From Candidatus Aminicenantota bacterium (GTDB lineage: Bacteria > Acidobacteriota > Aminicenantia > UBA2199): a DNA stretch of 38,289 nt. Below, piece after piece: positions 17,216 to 26,900 of the stretch. Under the pieces are notes generated by a model. That model did no database searches, was not told the DNA's origin, and saw only the letters and a program-made list of their open reading frames with translations. Where the stretch lies: assembly GCA_020355945.1 (NCBI GenBank), contig CP070627.1, positions 8,694,056 through 8,732,344 on the forward strand, given 5' to 3'. The translations under genes were made by a program, and so were the position numbers. The stretch's first letter is position 1. Each line of letters opens with the position of its first letter.

Positions 17216-20200
17216 TTAAAAACCGAAATCTGCCGTATAGTTGTCCTGGTCAGAAAATTTCAGCTTTGCTTTTTCATCGCTAATCCCTATGTCTTCGAGG
17301 CGGATATCTCCATCATTGAGGATTGTATCTACCAACTCTTCAATATGTAAAGCGATTTTTTTTACAAAATTCCTATCATATACCAGGGACTTAAACCTGA
17401 ATTCAATTCCTAAAGAATCCCCCGGGGAGATTACCACATGAAAATTATAATCCGGCTGTGTATATTCAGTAACCTTTAGAACATCAAAGGCCTTATTTGG
17501 GGTTCTCTCTACAATCCCTTCCACCTGTTCTGCCAGTGGGTAATTTTCAAAAACCAGGATATGATCCAATAAATTTCGTTCCAATATACTGCCCGCCTGG
17601 ATTCGCGCCAATGGATAATAATGATAAGGCTCACTCCGGATTGCTTTTTCCTGGACCTGGTGTATTAATTGTTGAAATGTCATTCCCCTTTTAAGGGATA
17701 CTCGTACCGGGATTGTATTGATAAATAGACCCACCATGGACTCCACTCCCGTAATTTCAGAAGGGCGGCCGGATACCACCGCACCAAATACCACATCTTC
17801 TTCCCGGTTGTATTGACTCAAGAGAATTCCCCAAATCGCCTGGATGATTGTATTCACTGTAACCTGGCTCCTTGCAGCCAATAAATGAAGACCTGATGTT
17901 TTATCTTCACTAAAGTGGAAAGACTCTCTTTCAAATTGATAGCCCTTTTGATCTCTTTTAACACCTTTCTGTTTGGGGAGGCTGGTTTCTTTGGCATAAC
18001 CTTCCAGGTATTTTTTCCAGTATGCTTCCGCTTCCTTTTTATCTTGTTGCATTAGCCAGCGGATGTATTCCCGATAAGGTGTACGGGGGGGTAATTTGTA
18101 TGGTTTATTTTGCCCCAGGTGATTATATATCACTAAAAACTCTTCGAATAGTATGCCAACACACCATCCATCCATCAATATATGATGAAAACTCCAGGTC
18201 ACTTCATAGTCCCTGTCACCGGTTTGCAGGACCGCCGTGCGCATGAGCACATCTTTTTTAAAGTCAAATGAGCGCATCCTGTCTCGTTCCGCAAATTCAT
18301 CGATTACCGACTGTTTATTTTCATTGGTAATTTTTTCACGGAGGTCCTGGTATAAAAATTCTACCTGGCGTTCCTTTAAAATGATTTGAATCGGAACCCT
18401 TACCCCTTCATACACAAAGGTCGTTCTCAATATATCATAACGCATAAACAGTTCATTGATACTTCTTTCAAAAAGAGAGAGGTCCAGGTTCCCGGAAATA
18501 GAAATTCTTATTTGCACCGAACCTCCCGGGGATAACTGGTTATAGAATGTGTAGAACAGCTTTCCTTCCTGCATCGGACTTAATATGTAGATGTCTTCGA
18601 TGGGATATTGCTGAGCCAGTTGTTCAACCTTCTGGATGGACATTCCGGGATATGTTAAATCACTGGGAGTTAACTGCCTCTCTTTCCTGGACACGCAGTA
18701 AGAAATCGTATCGCACAGCCCTTTTTTATAATTATCCAGGAATGTTTGCATGGTCTCAGGCTTATAATGTCTTTTATTATAAATTACTGTTACCACCAAT
18801 CGTCCAGCGGTGATTATCCCCGAAATTTCAATTTCAGATATCCTTTCCCCCTCCGGACTCATGGTATTTCCATATGCCTCTTTGGCAATTGTAAAAGAGG
18901 TTTGTCGGATATCCGCATCAAATTGTCCTAAATAATTAAAGTTGATCTGAGGATTCAATTTAAATTCGATATTCTTCCTGTATTCTCTTTTTGTTAAATA
19001 TTTCAGGATTCCGTAACCGATTCCTTCGTTAGGGGCTCTGCGTAAACTTTCTTTTGTTTCTTTAATCTGGCGGGCCAGGTCATCCCCGGAAGCAATATCC
19101 AATACGATGGGGTAAATGGATGTAAACCAACCGATGGTGCGGCTGATGTCTACCTGGTCTAAAATTTCCTCCCTGCCGTGACCCTCCAGGGCCACCAACA
19201 GCCGATTATTCCCGAAAGTTTTATTTACACTTAAGCCCAATGCCGTCAATAAGATATCATTGACCTCCGTGCCAAATGCATGATTTACTTTAGTTAACAG
19301 GAGACGGGATTCCTTTTCGGATAAATTAAAGGATAGGCTTACTTCATCTTTCTTATGGTTACCTTTTGCGGGAAAATCTTTTTCCAGCGGAGGTATTACC
19401 ATTGATTCCAATTCCTTCCAATAGGCCTTTTCCTCTAAGAATTTCGGACTATTGGCATAGTGGTGCAGCTTTTCCGACCAGGACTTGAAGGAATCGGATT
19501 TGAGGGGAAGGGCTAAGGGCTGCTTTTTTTTGAATTGTTGAAATAAAGTTTCCATATCTTCAAAAAGTATACGCCATGATACACCGTCAATCACCAGGTG
19601 ATGAACGACAATTAATAACCGGTCCCCGTCTTCCAGGTGAAATAACCCCAGTTTCATTAAGGGACCGGTTTTTAGATCAATACCGGCCTGGATGCGGTTG
19701 GCCGTGGATTCTAAGGCGGTAATCGCATCTTCGCTGTGCCGGTAATCAAATACCTGGAGGGAAAAAGGGTAATCCAATCCCTGGTTTTCCTGGATCATTT
19801 CCCCGTCCTGCGTGTTGGTGTTGTATGTCATGCGAAGCACATCGTGATGCTCTTGTAGTTTTAAAAATACGGCTTTTACAGCCTCTTCTTCAATTCCTTC
19901 TTGCGAATAAAACATCACGGCCTGGTTAAAATGATGATTGTCCGGGAATTGGCTTTTAAAAAACCAGTGCTGTATCGGGGTTAAGGGAACGAACCCGGAA
20001 ATCACCGATTGATCAGGAATGATCTCTGTTCTTTTTAGTAAAGGCGCTAATCTTGCTATAGTGGGTTCCTGGAAGAGATCTCGCATCTCGATTTTATATC
20101 CTGCTTTTTTTACCCTGGAAACAATTTGAATGGTTTTAATTGAATCGCCTCCAATGGTAAAAAAATTATCATTTATACCTATATTATCTATTCTCAATAC

Positions 20201-22612
20201 ATTTTCCCAGATTCCTGTTAACATTCTTTCTACTTCATCCCTGGGGGAAGCATATTTACTTTCTGTTATTGGTTGGGGAGCCGGCATTGCCTTCCTGTCT
20301 ACTTTACCATTGTGGGTTAAGGGAATATTTTCTATTTGCATAATATAAGTGGGGATCATATAAGCCGGTAAATATTTCGATAAATATTCTTTCAATTTAT
20401 TTACTTCAGGTTTTTCATTTGAAACAATATATACACAAAGGTATTTATCCCCATTGTCATCATCTTTTACCACTGCGATTGCCTCTTTTATTTCATCCTT
20501 CTTTAGTAATAGACGTTCGATCTCTCCCGGCTCGAACCGATAGCCCCTTATCTTCAACTGAGCGTCGATCCGACCTGAAAACTCCATTTTACCCGCTTCA
20601 ACCCATCTACCCATATCACCGGTCCTATACATTCTTTCTCCCGGGACAAAAGGATTTTTTACAAATTTTTCAGCAGTCAATTCCGGTCTATTCAAATATC
20701 CCCTGGCAACACCATGTCCTGATATATATATCTCCCCTGTTACTGTCAGAGGTGCAGGCATTCGATTGCTGTCCAATATATAGACCTGGGTATTATACAC
20801 AGGAGTTCCTATGGGAACAGATTTTCCCTGATCAGTTGCGGGATTGAATTTATAGATCATACTACCCACCACCGTTTCAGTTGGACCATATTCATTATAC
20901 ATCTCTATTTGTCCGTTAAAACTCTCATGAATTGTTTTTGTCAATCCACTATTTAGTTCTTCCCCGCCCACGATAAAGCGCTTGATACTACGTTTGTAAC
21001 TCCCACCTGGACCCGCACCGGGGTGGGCAACTTCCCTCTCCCTTAATAGCTTTAAATGAGAGGGGGTTATTTTGACGACTCCGACGCTGTCATCGTCAAT
21101 TATATTCCCGATTAAGAGCTCTTTGTATTCTCCTGAATATACAACAATGGAACTGCCGGTTAACAGGGGAATAAATATCGAAGTTACGGTCAGATCAAAT
21201 GAAATGGATGTGTACAGGGGAAAATCCAATTTTTCATCCTTCACATATGTTTTTATTGCCCAATTGATATAATTCACAACACCCCTGTGGTGAACCATTA
21301 CCCCTTTGGGCCGGCCGGAAGTCCCGGAGGTGAACATCACATAAGCAATATTCATCGGTTTACCGGTGCTTTTCGGGTTATCAGCGCTTCCCACATAAAT
21401 ATCTTCATCATCGAGGAAAATGATATCCCGGGAAGAGTAGTGCCCCCCACTGGCCCTGTCGCCGGAGATACCAGGGATAAAGTTTTTACTTGTGAGCAGT
21501 ATAGATGCCCCGCTCTCTTCTAACATAAACCTGGTTCGATTCACCGGGGTCTCCGGGTCTATAGGTAAATACCCGGCGCCGGCTTTTAATATACCCATTA
21601 TTCCTATCACCAACTCCACTGAACCCCCGGCCATTATGGCGGCGATCTCCTCCGTGCTTATCCCTCTTGATCGCAGCAGACCAGCCAATTGATTGGATTT
21701 TCTATTTAACTCTCCATAAGTAATGGAGCCGCTGCTGTATGACTCCCGGACAGCAATATTTCCCGGTGTTTTTTCCACCTGCTCTTCAAATAATTCATGA
21801 AGGGTTTTATCCGCCGGATATTTGATTTTTGTGTTGTTTACCTCATACAATAGGTGTCTTTTATCCTCTGGTGTTAATATATTTATCCTGTCGATTGGCA
21901 GGTTCACATTAACCAGCACCTCATTCAATAGATTTTTTAAATGAATAATCACTCGTTCTATTGCTTTTATTTCATAAAGGGAGGCGTTGTACTCCACGAT
22001 TCCTTCCACATATCCTTCTTGGCCGGAAAAGGAAAAAAGCATATTAGGATTGATGTTGCGGAGGTAACGTTTATCATGGATATTTTCAACGATAATCGCA
22101 ACATCGAATAGCGGAAAATGATCATTTTTGGAAAAAGGTATTTCTAATTTTTGCAGCAGCCGTTCCAGGGGATAATTTTGATTTTCAACTACTTCGGTTA
22201 TCCCTGCTCTCACCTGGAGCAGCAATTCTTTAAAGGTCATATTATTATTTAACCGATTTCTCAATATAAGAACCGTGTTGATGAATTCGGCGTCTATTTC
22301 TTGCTTATAAATCGACGTACCTACAATGATATCTTGATTACCAGTGTATTTATTTAGTAATGACACCAACGCTGCTGTCAAAATAAAATGTAACCTGATG
22401 TCAGAGTTATTGCTTAATTTCATTAACTGCAAATATAGTTTTCCTGCTAATTGAAATTTCAATATTTCTCTTTGATGCTGGTTTACATTGCCTGGTGGGT
22501 TGTCATTGGTATAGGGAAAACTGGTTTTTACCAGTTCCCCTGCTAAATTGTTTAACCAGTAATCTTCCTCATTGCTTTTTATCAACTCGTTAAAATAATC
22601 CGAATTTGCCAC
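17216..22612 (-). CDS. NRPS, half C-A(Asn)-PCP-E-C with DFGF tail
   Basis: A 1798-residue synthetase. It begins at the boundary motif EDYWLNNLAGEL, so residues 1-255 correspond only to the C-terminal lobe of a condensation domain; the N-lobe with HHxxxDG is absent. A domain: about 265-765. Pocket residues Asp473, Leu474, Thr477, Lys514, Ile547, Gly549, Glu574, Val582, Gly583 and Lys770 match the known Asn code DLTKIGEVGK. PCP Ser is 824 (GGDSIK, a form typical before E domains). E (about 870-1310) has HHLVIDG at 1004-1010, so D-Asn is predicted. The final C domain (1337-1780) has LSPMQEG and HHILMDG at 1476-1482, as in C domains that accept a D-configured donor. The protein ends in DFGF. The start is GTG (22610-22612) with GGAGG seven bases upstream, 35 bases after the methylthiotransferase-like gene. 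Confidence 0.95.
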   Translation of the reverse strand: MANSDYFNELIKSNEEDYWLNNLAGELVKTSFPYTNDNPPGNVNQHQREILKFQLAGKLYLQLMKLSNNSDIRLHFILTAALVSLLNKYTGNQDIIVGTSIYKQEIDAEFINTVLILRNRLNNNMTFKELLLQVRAGITEVVENQNYPLERLLQKLEIPFSKNDHFPLFDVAIIVENIHDKRYLRNINPNMLFSFSGQEGYVEGIVEYNASLYEIKAIERVIIHLKNLLNEVLVNVNLPIDRINILTPEDKRHLLYEVNNTKIKYPADKTLHELFEEQVEKTPGNIAVRESYSSGSITYGELNRKSNQLAGLLRSRGISTEEIAAIMAGGSVELVIGIMGILKAGAGYLPIDPETPVNRTRFMLEESGASILLTSKNFIPGISGDRASGGHYSSRDIIFLDDEDIYVGSADNPKSTGKPMNIAYVMFTSGTSGRPKGVMVHHRGVVNYINWAIKTYVKDEKLDFPLYTSISFDLTVTSIFIPLLTGSSIVVYSGEYKELLIGNIIDDDSVGVVKITPSHLKLLREREVAHPGAGPGGSYKRSIKRFIVGGEELNSGLTKTIHESFNGQIEMYNEYGPTETVVGSMIYKFNPATDQGKSVPIGTPVYNTQVYILDSNRMPAPLTVTGEIYISGHGVARGYLNRPELTAEKFVKNPFVPGERMYRTGDMGRWVEAGKMEFSGRIDAQLKIRGYRFEPGEIERLLLKKDEIKEAIAVVKDDDNGDKYLCVYIVSNEKPEVNKLKEYLSKYLPAYMIPTYIMQIENIPLTHNGKVDRKAMPAPQPITESKYASPRDEVERMLTGIWENVLRIDNIGINDNFFTIGGDSIKTIQIVSRVKKAGYKIEMRDLFQEPTIARLAPLLKRTEIIPDQSVISGFVPLTPIQHWFFKSQFPDNHHFNQAVMFYSQEGIEEEAVKAVFLKLQEHHDVLRMTYNTNTQDGEMIQENQGLDYPFSLQVFDYRHSEDAITALESTANRIQAGIDLKTGPLMKLGLFHLEDGDRLLIVVHHLVIDGVSWRILFEDMETLFQQFKKKQPLALPLKSDSFKSWSEKLHHYANSPKFLEEKAYWKELESMVIPPLEKDFPAKGNHKKDEVSLSFNLSEKESRLLLTKVNHAFGTEVNDILLTALGLSVNKTFGNNRLLVALEGHGREEILDQVDISRTIGWFTSIYPIVLDIASGDDLARQIKETKESLRRAPNEGIGYGILKYLTKREYRKNIEFKLNPQINFNYLGQFDADIRQTSFTIAKEAYGNTMSPEGERISEIEISGIITAGRLVVTVIYNKRHYKPETMQTFLDNYKKGLCDTISYCVSRKERQLTPSDLTYPGMSIQKVEQLAQQYPIEDIYILSPMQEGKLFYTFYNQLSPGGSVQIRISISGNLDLSLFERSINELFMRYDILRTTFVYEGVRVPIQIILKERQVEFLYQDLREKITNENKQSVIDEFAERDRMRSFDFKKDVLMRTAVLQTGDRDYEVTWSFHHILMDGWCVGILFEEFLVIYNHLGQNKPYKLPPRTPYREYIRWLMQQDKKEAEAYWKKYLEGYAKETSLPKQKGVKRDQKGYQFERESFHFSEDKTSGLHLLAARSQVTVNTIIQAIWGILLSQYNREEDVVFGAVVSGRPSEITGVESMVGLFINTIPVRVSLKRGMTFQQLIHQVQEKAIRSEPYHYYPLARIQAGSILERNLLDHILVFENYPLAEQVEGIVERTPNKAFDVLKVTEYTQPDYNFHVVISPGDSLGIEFRFKSLVYDRNFVKKIALHIEELVDTILNDGDIRLEDIGISDEKAKLKFSDQDNYTADFGF

Positions 22613-22647
22613 CCTTGTGCCTCCGTGTCAATTTTTTTTTAAAATCC

Positions 22648-23946
22648 TTAGAACCCAAAATCTTTTTCATCTTTCGCCAGGATATCTGTTTTGGCCCATG
22701 CCAGGTCCTGGGAATCCTCTATTTCTTTTACTTTTTCTCTGAATGTGTCACTGCAAAATAAATAATCATTTAGGGTTGCCAATCTGAAGGTAGCCTCGTC
22801 AATGGTTTCCGGTTCCTTGTTTTGATAGGAAATGGAGCGAGGGCCCAGGATTTTATCCATTTCCTCCCACCGCAGCGCTGCCTCAGCAGCGGGAACTTTG
22901 TCTGCAAATTGGCAAGAAGGAGCCCCTTTTACATCGCTGTAACTAAAATGGCATATTTTATCAAAACATTTGTCTTGTTTAAAGAAATCTGCCAATTCCC
23001 GGAATATTTCCCGGGTTTCCCCGGGGAACCCCACCATGATATCTGCGGTTAGATAAAAGCCAGGGTTTTCCTTTTTTATGGTTTTTATCAGATCGTATAA
23101 CCGGGAAAAGTCAACGTGGCGTCCCATTCGGGTGAGAATCATTTCATTGACATGCTGAAGCCCGATATGCAGTTCCCGGATAACTCCTCTTTTGCATAGA
23201 GATAATATGCTCCGGGAATATTTAATCAGCCAGCGGTTATGCAGGTAGCCAAAATACAATTCCACCTTTGGTTCAATTGCCAATAGATGCTCCACCAATT
23301 GGATTATTGTGGTGTTAATGTCAAACCCGTAGGCAAACGTATCCTCTCCCATTAAAAATATCTTATTATGCCCTCCTTGAATGGCAGATTTAAACTCACT
23401 TACAATTTTCTCCAGGGGGACGCTTTTCAACTCTCCTTTTGCTTTGTTTATTACGCAGTAGGTACATCCCCGCAGGCAGCCTTCTGCTATTTTTATATAA
23501 AAATAATCGTATTCCTTTTTTATATGCCGGCATTTCTTATGGGTTTTAAATAAGGAAATCGGCTTGATCCTGGTAAAGGGAATTTTTGCATTGATAAGAT
23601 CATCCAGCAGCTCTTCATGATGAAGATAGATGATTTGCCCCTGGAATTCTTTTAATAAATCCTCTTCGTGGGTTTTGGGCAAACACCCCATAACCACGAT
23701 ATTTTTTTCGAGGAAATGCATTTTTTTTAATTTATCGCGGGTTTTTAATAGCTTTTCATACATGGTATCATGAAAACCACAGGCACAAAAAATAACTAAG
23801 TTAACATCGAAATCCTCAGCTATTTCCCAACCATTTGCTTTGAAATAATATTCAAGAGTGGAAAAATACTGCATATTTCGTTCACAATGTAAATTGTTTG
23901 TTACGATGGCCACTCTCTTTTTGGTTATCAGTGAATTTTGTTTCAT
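22648..23946 (-). CDS. Radical SAM methylthiotransferase-like protein (MiaB/RimO family), DFGF tail, no TRAM domain
   Basis: A 432-residue protein. The N-terminal region resembles the methylthiotransferase (UPF0004) domain, with candidate auxiliary cluster cysteines Cys21 (NLHCERN), Cys56 (FCACGF) and Cys88 (VMGCLP). The radical SAM motif CLRGCTYC supplies Cys157, Cys161 and Cys164, and MVGFPGET is conserved further on. Established members attach a methylthio group to tRNA (MiaB, MtaB) or to the beta-carbon of an Asp in ribosomal protein S12 (RimO). I see no C-terminal TRAM domain, which those members use to bind substrate. Instead a charged tail ends in DFGF, as in the neighbouring NRPSs. 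Position between Thr and Asn modules suggests thiomethylation of a carrier-bound residue, perhaps Asn; that is inference. The chosen ATG at 23946 has AGGAGG six bases upstream. An open frame extends to 24096 but lacks family homology and overlaps the upstream NRPS. Confidence 0.9.
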   Translation of the reverse strand: MKQNSLITKKRVAIVTNNLHCERNMQYFSTLEYYFKANGWEIAEDFDVNLVIFCACGFHDTMYEKLLKTRDKLKKMHFLEKNIVVMGCLPKTHEEDLLKEFQGQIIYLHHEELLDDLINAKIPFTRIKPISLFKTHKKCRHIKKEYDYFYIKIAEGCLRGCTYCVINKAKGELKSVPLEKIVSEFKSAIQGGHNKIFLMGEDTFAYGFDINTTIIQLVEHLLAIEPKVELYFGYLHNRWLIKYSRSILSLCKRGVIRELHIGLQHVNEMILTRMGRHVDFSRLYDLIKTIKKENPGFYLTADIMVGFPGETREIFRELADFFKQDKCFDKICHFSYSDVKGAPSCQFADKVPAAEAALRWEEMDKILGPRSISYQNKEPETIDEATFRLATLNDYLFCSDTFREKVKEIEDSQDLAWAKTDILAKDEKDFGF

Positions 23947-23998
23947 TAAGATCCTCCTGTTGTAATTGAAACTATTTATCGTTTGTATTTTTATATTC

Positions 23999-26900
23999 TT
24001 AAAATCCGAAATCGCCCTGGTCCTCTTGAAGAGGGTTGGATGCTGCCGCTGATACCCCTGGAAGGATTTTGATCTGTTCCAGCCTGGTATTCTCATTGTC
24101 CAATACCTGGTTTAAAATGTAGAGGTAATTTTTTGCCATTTTCTCCACTGCTGCCCGGGTAAACAACGAGGTTGCGTATTGGATATTTATACTGATGGCG
24201 TTTTGCATTTCGAACGCTTCAAAATATAAATCAAATTTCGCTAAACTATGGTTGTAGGGATATGGAGAAACCTGCAGTTGAGTCAATTCCACCGGTTGGA
24301 AGGGAATATTTTGTAATTGGAATACCACATCCACTAAAGGATATCGATTGGACTCCCTCTTAATGCCAAGTTTACTGACCAATTCGTCAAAGGGATAATC
24401 TTGATTGTCAAGGGCATCAATGGTATTTTTTTTAACTTCCTCTAAAAATTCGAGGAATAATTTTTCTCCTTTGACACGATTTCTCATGGCGTGCATATTA
24501 ATGAAAAAACCGACAATATTCTCCAGTTCCGTATGACTCCTGCCTGTGGTCACCGAACCGATAATGATGTCCTCCTGGCCGGTATATTTGTACAGTGAAA
24601 GGTTGCACACGGCCAGCAAAATCATGTATAAGGTAGTGCCGGTTTTTTTCATTAATCGTTCCAGTTTTCCCATTAAATTTCCTTCTATCACCACATTTAC
24701 CTCATCCCCTTCATAATTCCTTACTTTTGGCCGGGTGTAGCTTAAAGGAATATTTAAGACCGGGATGTCTCCTGTAAATCGATTCAACCAATATTGCTCC
24801 TGTTTTTTGAATTCCGCCGACTCAATCCATATGTTATGCCAATTCGAATAATCCTTATATTGGATGCGAAGCAGTGGTAATTCCTTTCCTGCAAATAATG
24901 CAGCAAACTCTTTTACAAATATTTGCGCAGAGACCCCGTCTGAAATGATATGATGCATATCTGCCATCAACAGGTATTTTTTGTTTTCCAGGGGCATTAA
25001 GCCAACTCTCAACAGCGGTGCCCGGGAAAGATCAAAGGGACGGACAAAATTCTTTATAGTGCTTGCACAGCGCACAGCGCCTGGCGCCTGGCGTTCCTCT
25101 TTACGCTGTGCGCTGTGCGCTTTGCGCTCTGCGCAATCGTATTCTATTGCAAATTCCACATTGTCATGGATCCTTTGCACTGGTTCTTCTTCCACCATGA
25201 CAAAGGATGTCCTGAAACTCTCATGTTTTTGGAGCAATTTTCGCAATGCCGCTTCCAACCGGGCTGCATCCCATTCCCCTTCCAGGGTGAAGGCTCCAAA
25301 AATGTTGTAAGCGGTACTGACTTCCTCCACCTGGTCCAGGATATATAATCTTTTCTGGGCTGAGGATAGGCTGTAGTAGTCCTTTTTTTCCACAGGTTCA
25401 ATGGCTATATATTGATCTTCTTCGGCTTTTTTTATGTATTGCGATAATCCTTTGATGGTGGGGGTTCTGAAAAGCTCCACCAGGGGAATGTTGACATTTA
25501 AGGTTTTGTGTATACCGGACAACATGGTAACAGCTTTTAAAGAATGGCCTCCTAACTCAAAAAAATTAGCCTCAGTGCTTATTTTCTCTTTTTCCAAGCC
25601 CAGCACATCAGACCATATCTCCACCAGCTTTTTTTCCAATTTAGTTTGGGGAGCGATATACCCTTTCCCTATCGATATTTCAGGGGCTGGCAGCGCTTTC
25701 CTGTCTACTTTCCCGTTAGGGGTTAAGGGGATTGCATCCATTTTTATAGAAAATGAAGGTAACATATAATCCGGCAAACCTTCGGACAAATAGCTTCTCA
25801 ATTGGGATACGGTCAATTCTTCTTGCGAAACAATATAGGCACATATATATTTATCGCTGTTTGGGTTTGTTCTTACCATGACAACAGCTTCTTTTATATC
25901 AATATGATTCAACAGTTGACTCTCTATTTCTCCCAATTCGATGCGGTGGCCTCTTATTTTGACCTGGTGATCGATACGTCCCAGGTATTCCATTTCACCG
26001 GTTTGCTGCAGCTTTACCAGGTCACCTGAACAATAAAGCCGCTCTACTTTTTTATACGGGTTTCTTGTAAACTTTTGGTGGGTTAACCCGGGTCTATTTA
26101 AATATCCCCTGCATACCCCTTCTCCTCCGACACATAATTCCCCGGGTATGCCCAGGGGTAACAGCTTCAGCCCCCTTTCCATTACATACGCGGTTAAGGT
26201 GGGTATGGGCTTTCCTATATTGCTTTGATTCGATTTTATCTCCTGGTCAGTGATCTCTTTGTAGGTCACATGAACGGTGGTTTCTGTGATGCCATACATA
26301 TTAATCAATTGGGTTCCCGGGTATTTTTCTTTCCATTCTTTTAGTTTAGCCGGTTTTAAGGCTTCGCCTCCAAAAATGACGTACCGCAGGTTTAGTTCTC
26401 CTCCCGGTTTTTTTAATTCTTCATCTATTAAAGCATAAAAGGCTGTGGGGGTCTGGTTTAATACAGTTACTTTCTCCTTTGTTAAAACCTGCAAAAACCC
26501 GGTGGGGTCCATTGCCATCATTTTGGGGATAATGATTAATTTACCACCGTAGAGTAGGGAACCATACATCTCCCAAACGGAAAAATCAAATCCATAGGAG
26601 TGAAACATGGTCCATACATCATGGCTGTCAAAATCAAAGGGATTATTATCATTGAACAACAAGCGGACAACATTACGATGCTCGATCACCGCACCTTTGG
26701 GCTCGCCGGTGGTTCCCGAGGTATATATTACATAGGCGGCATCAGCAGGGACATTCAGTGATGATAAATCACCGGCGGCTGAGGGGTAACCCTTTTCATT
26801 TATTAAATCGATGGCTTCTCCTTTGAACCGGATTTCCTTTACTAATTCTTTTTGAGTAAGCAGCAGCGAGGTATGGCTGTCATCCAGCATGTAGGTTACT

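Noticed and set aside
22622..22627. TTGACA on the minus strand before the 22612 NRPS
   Set aside because: Any -10 box would fall inside the coding region after the start codon, and the gene is tightly packed in the operon.
23947..24096. Upstream in-frame extension of the methylthiotransferase-like gene to 24096
   Set aside because: The extra 50 residues overlap the NRPS end in another frame, resemble no family sequence, and the ATG at 23946 has an ideal AGGAGG site.
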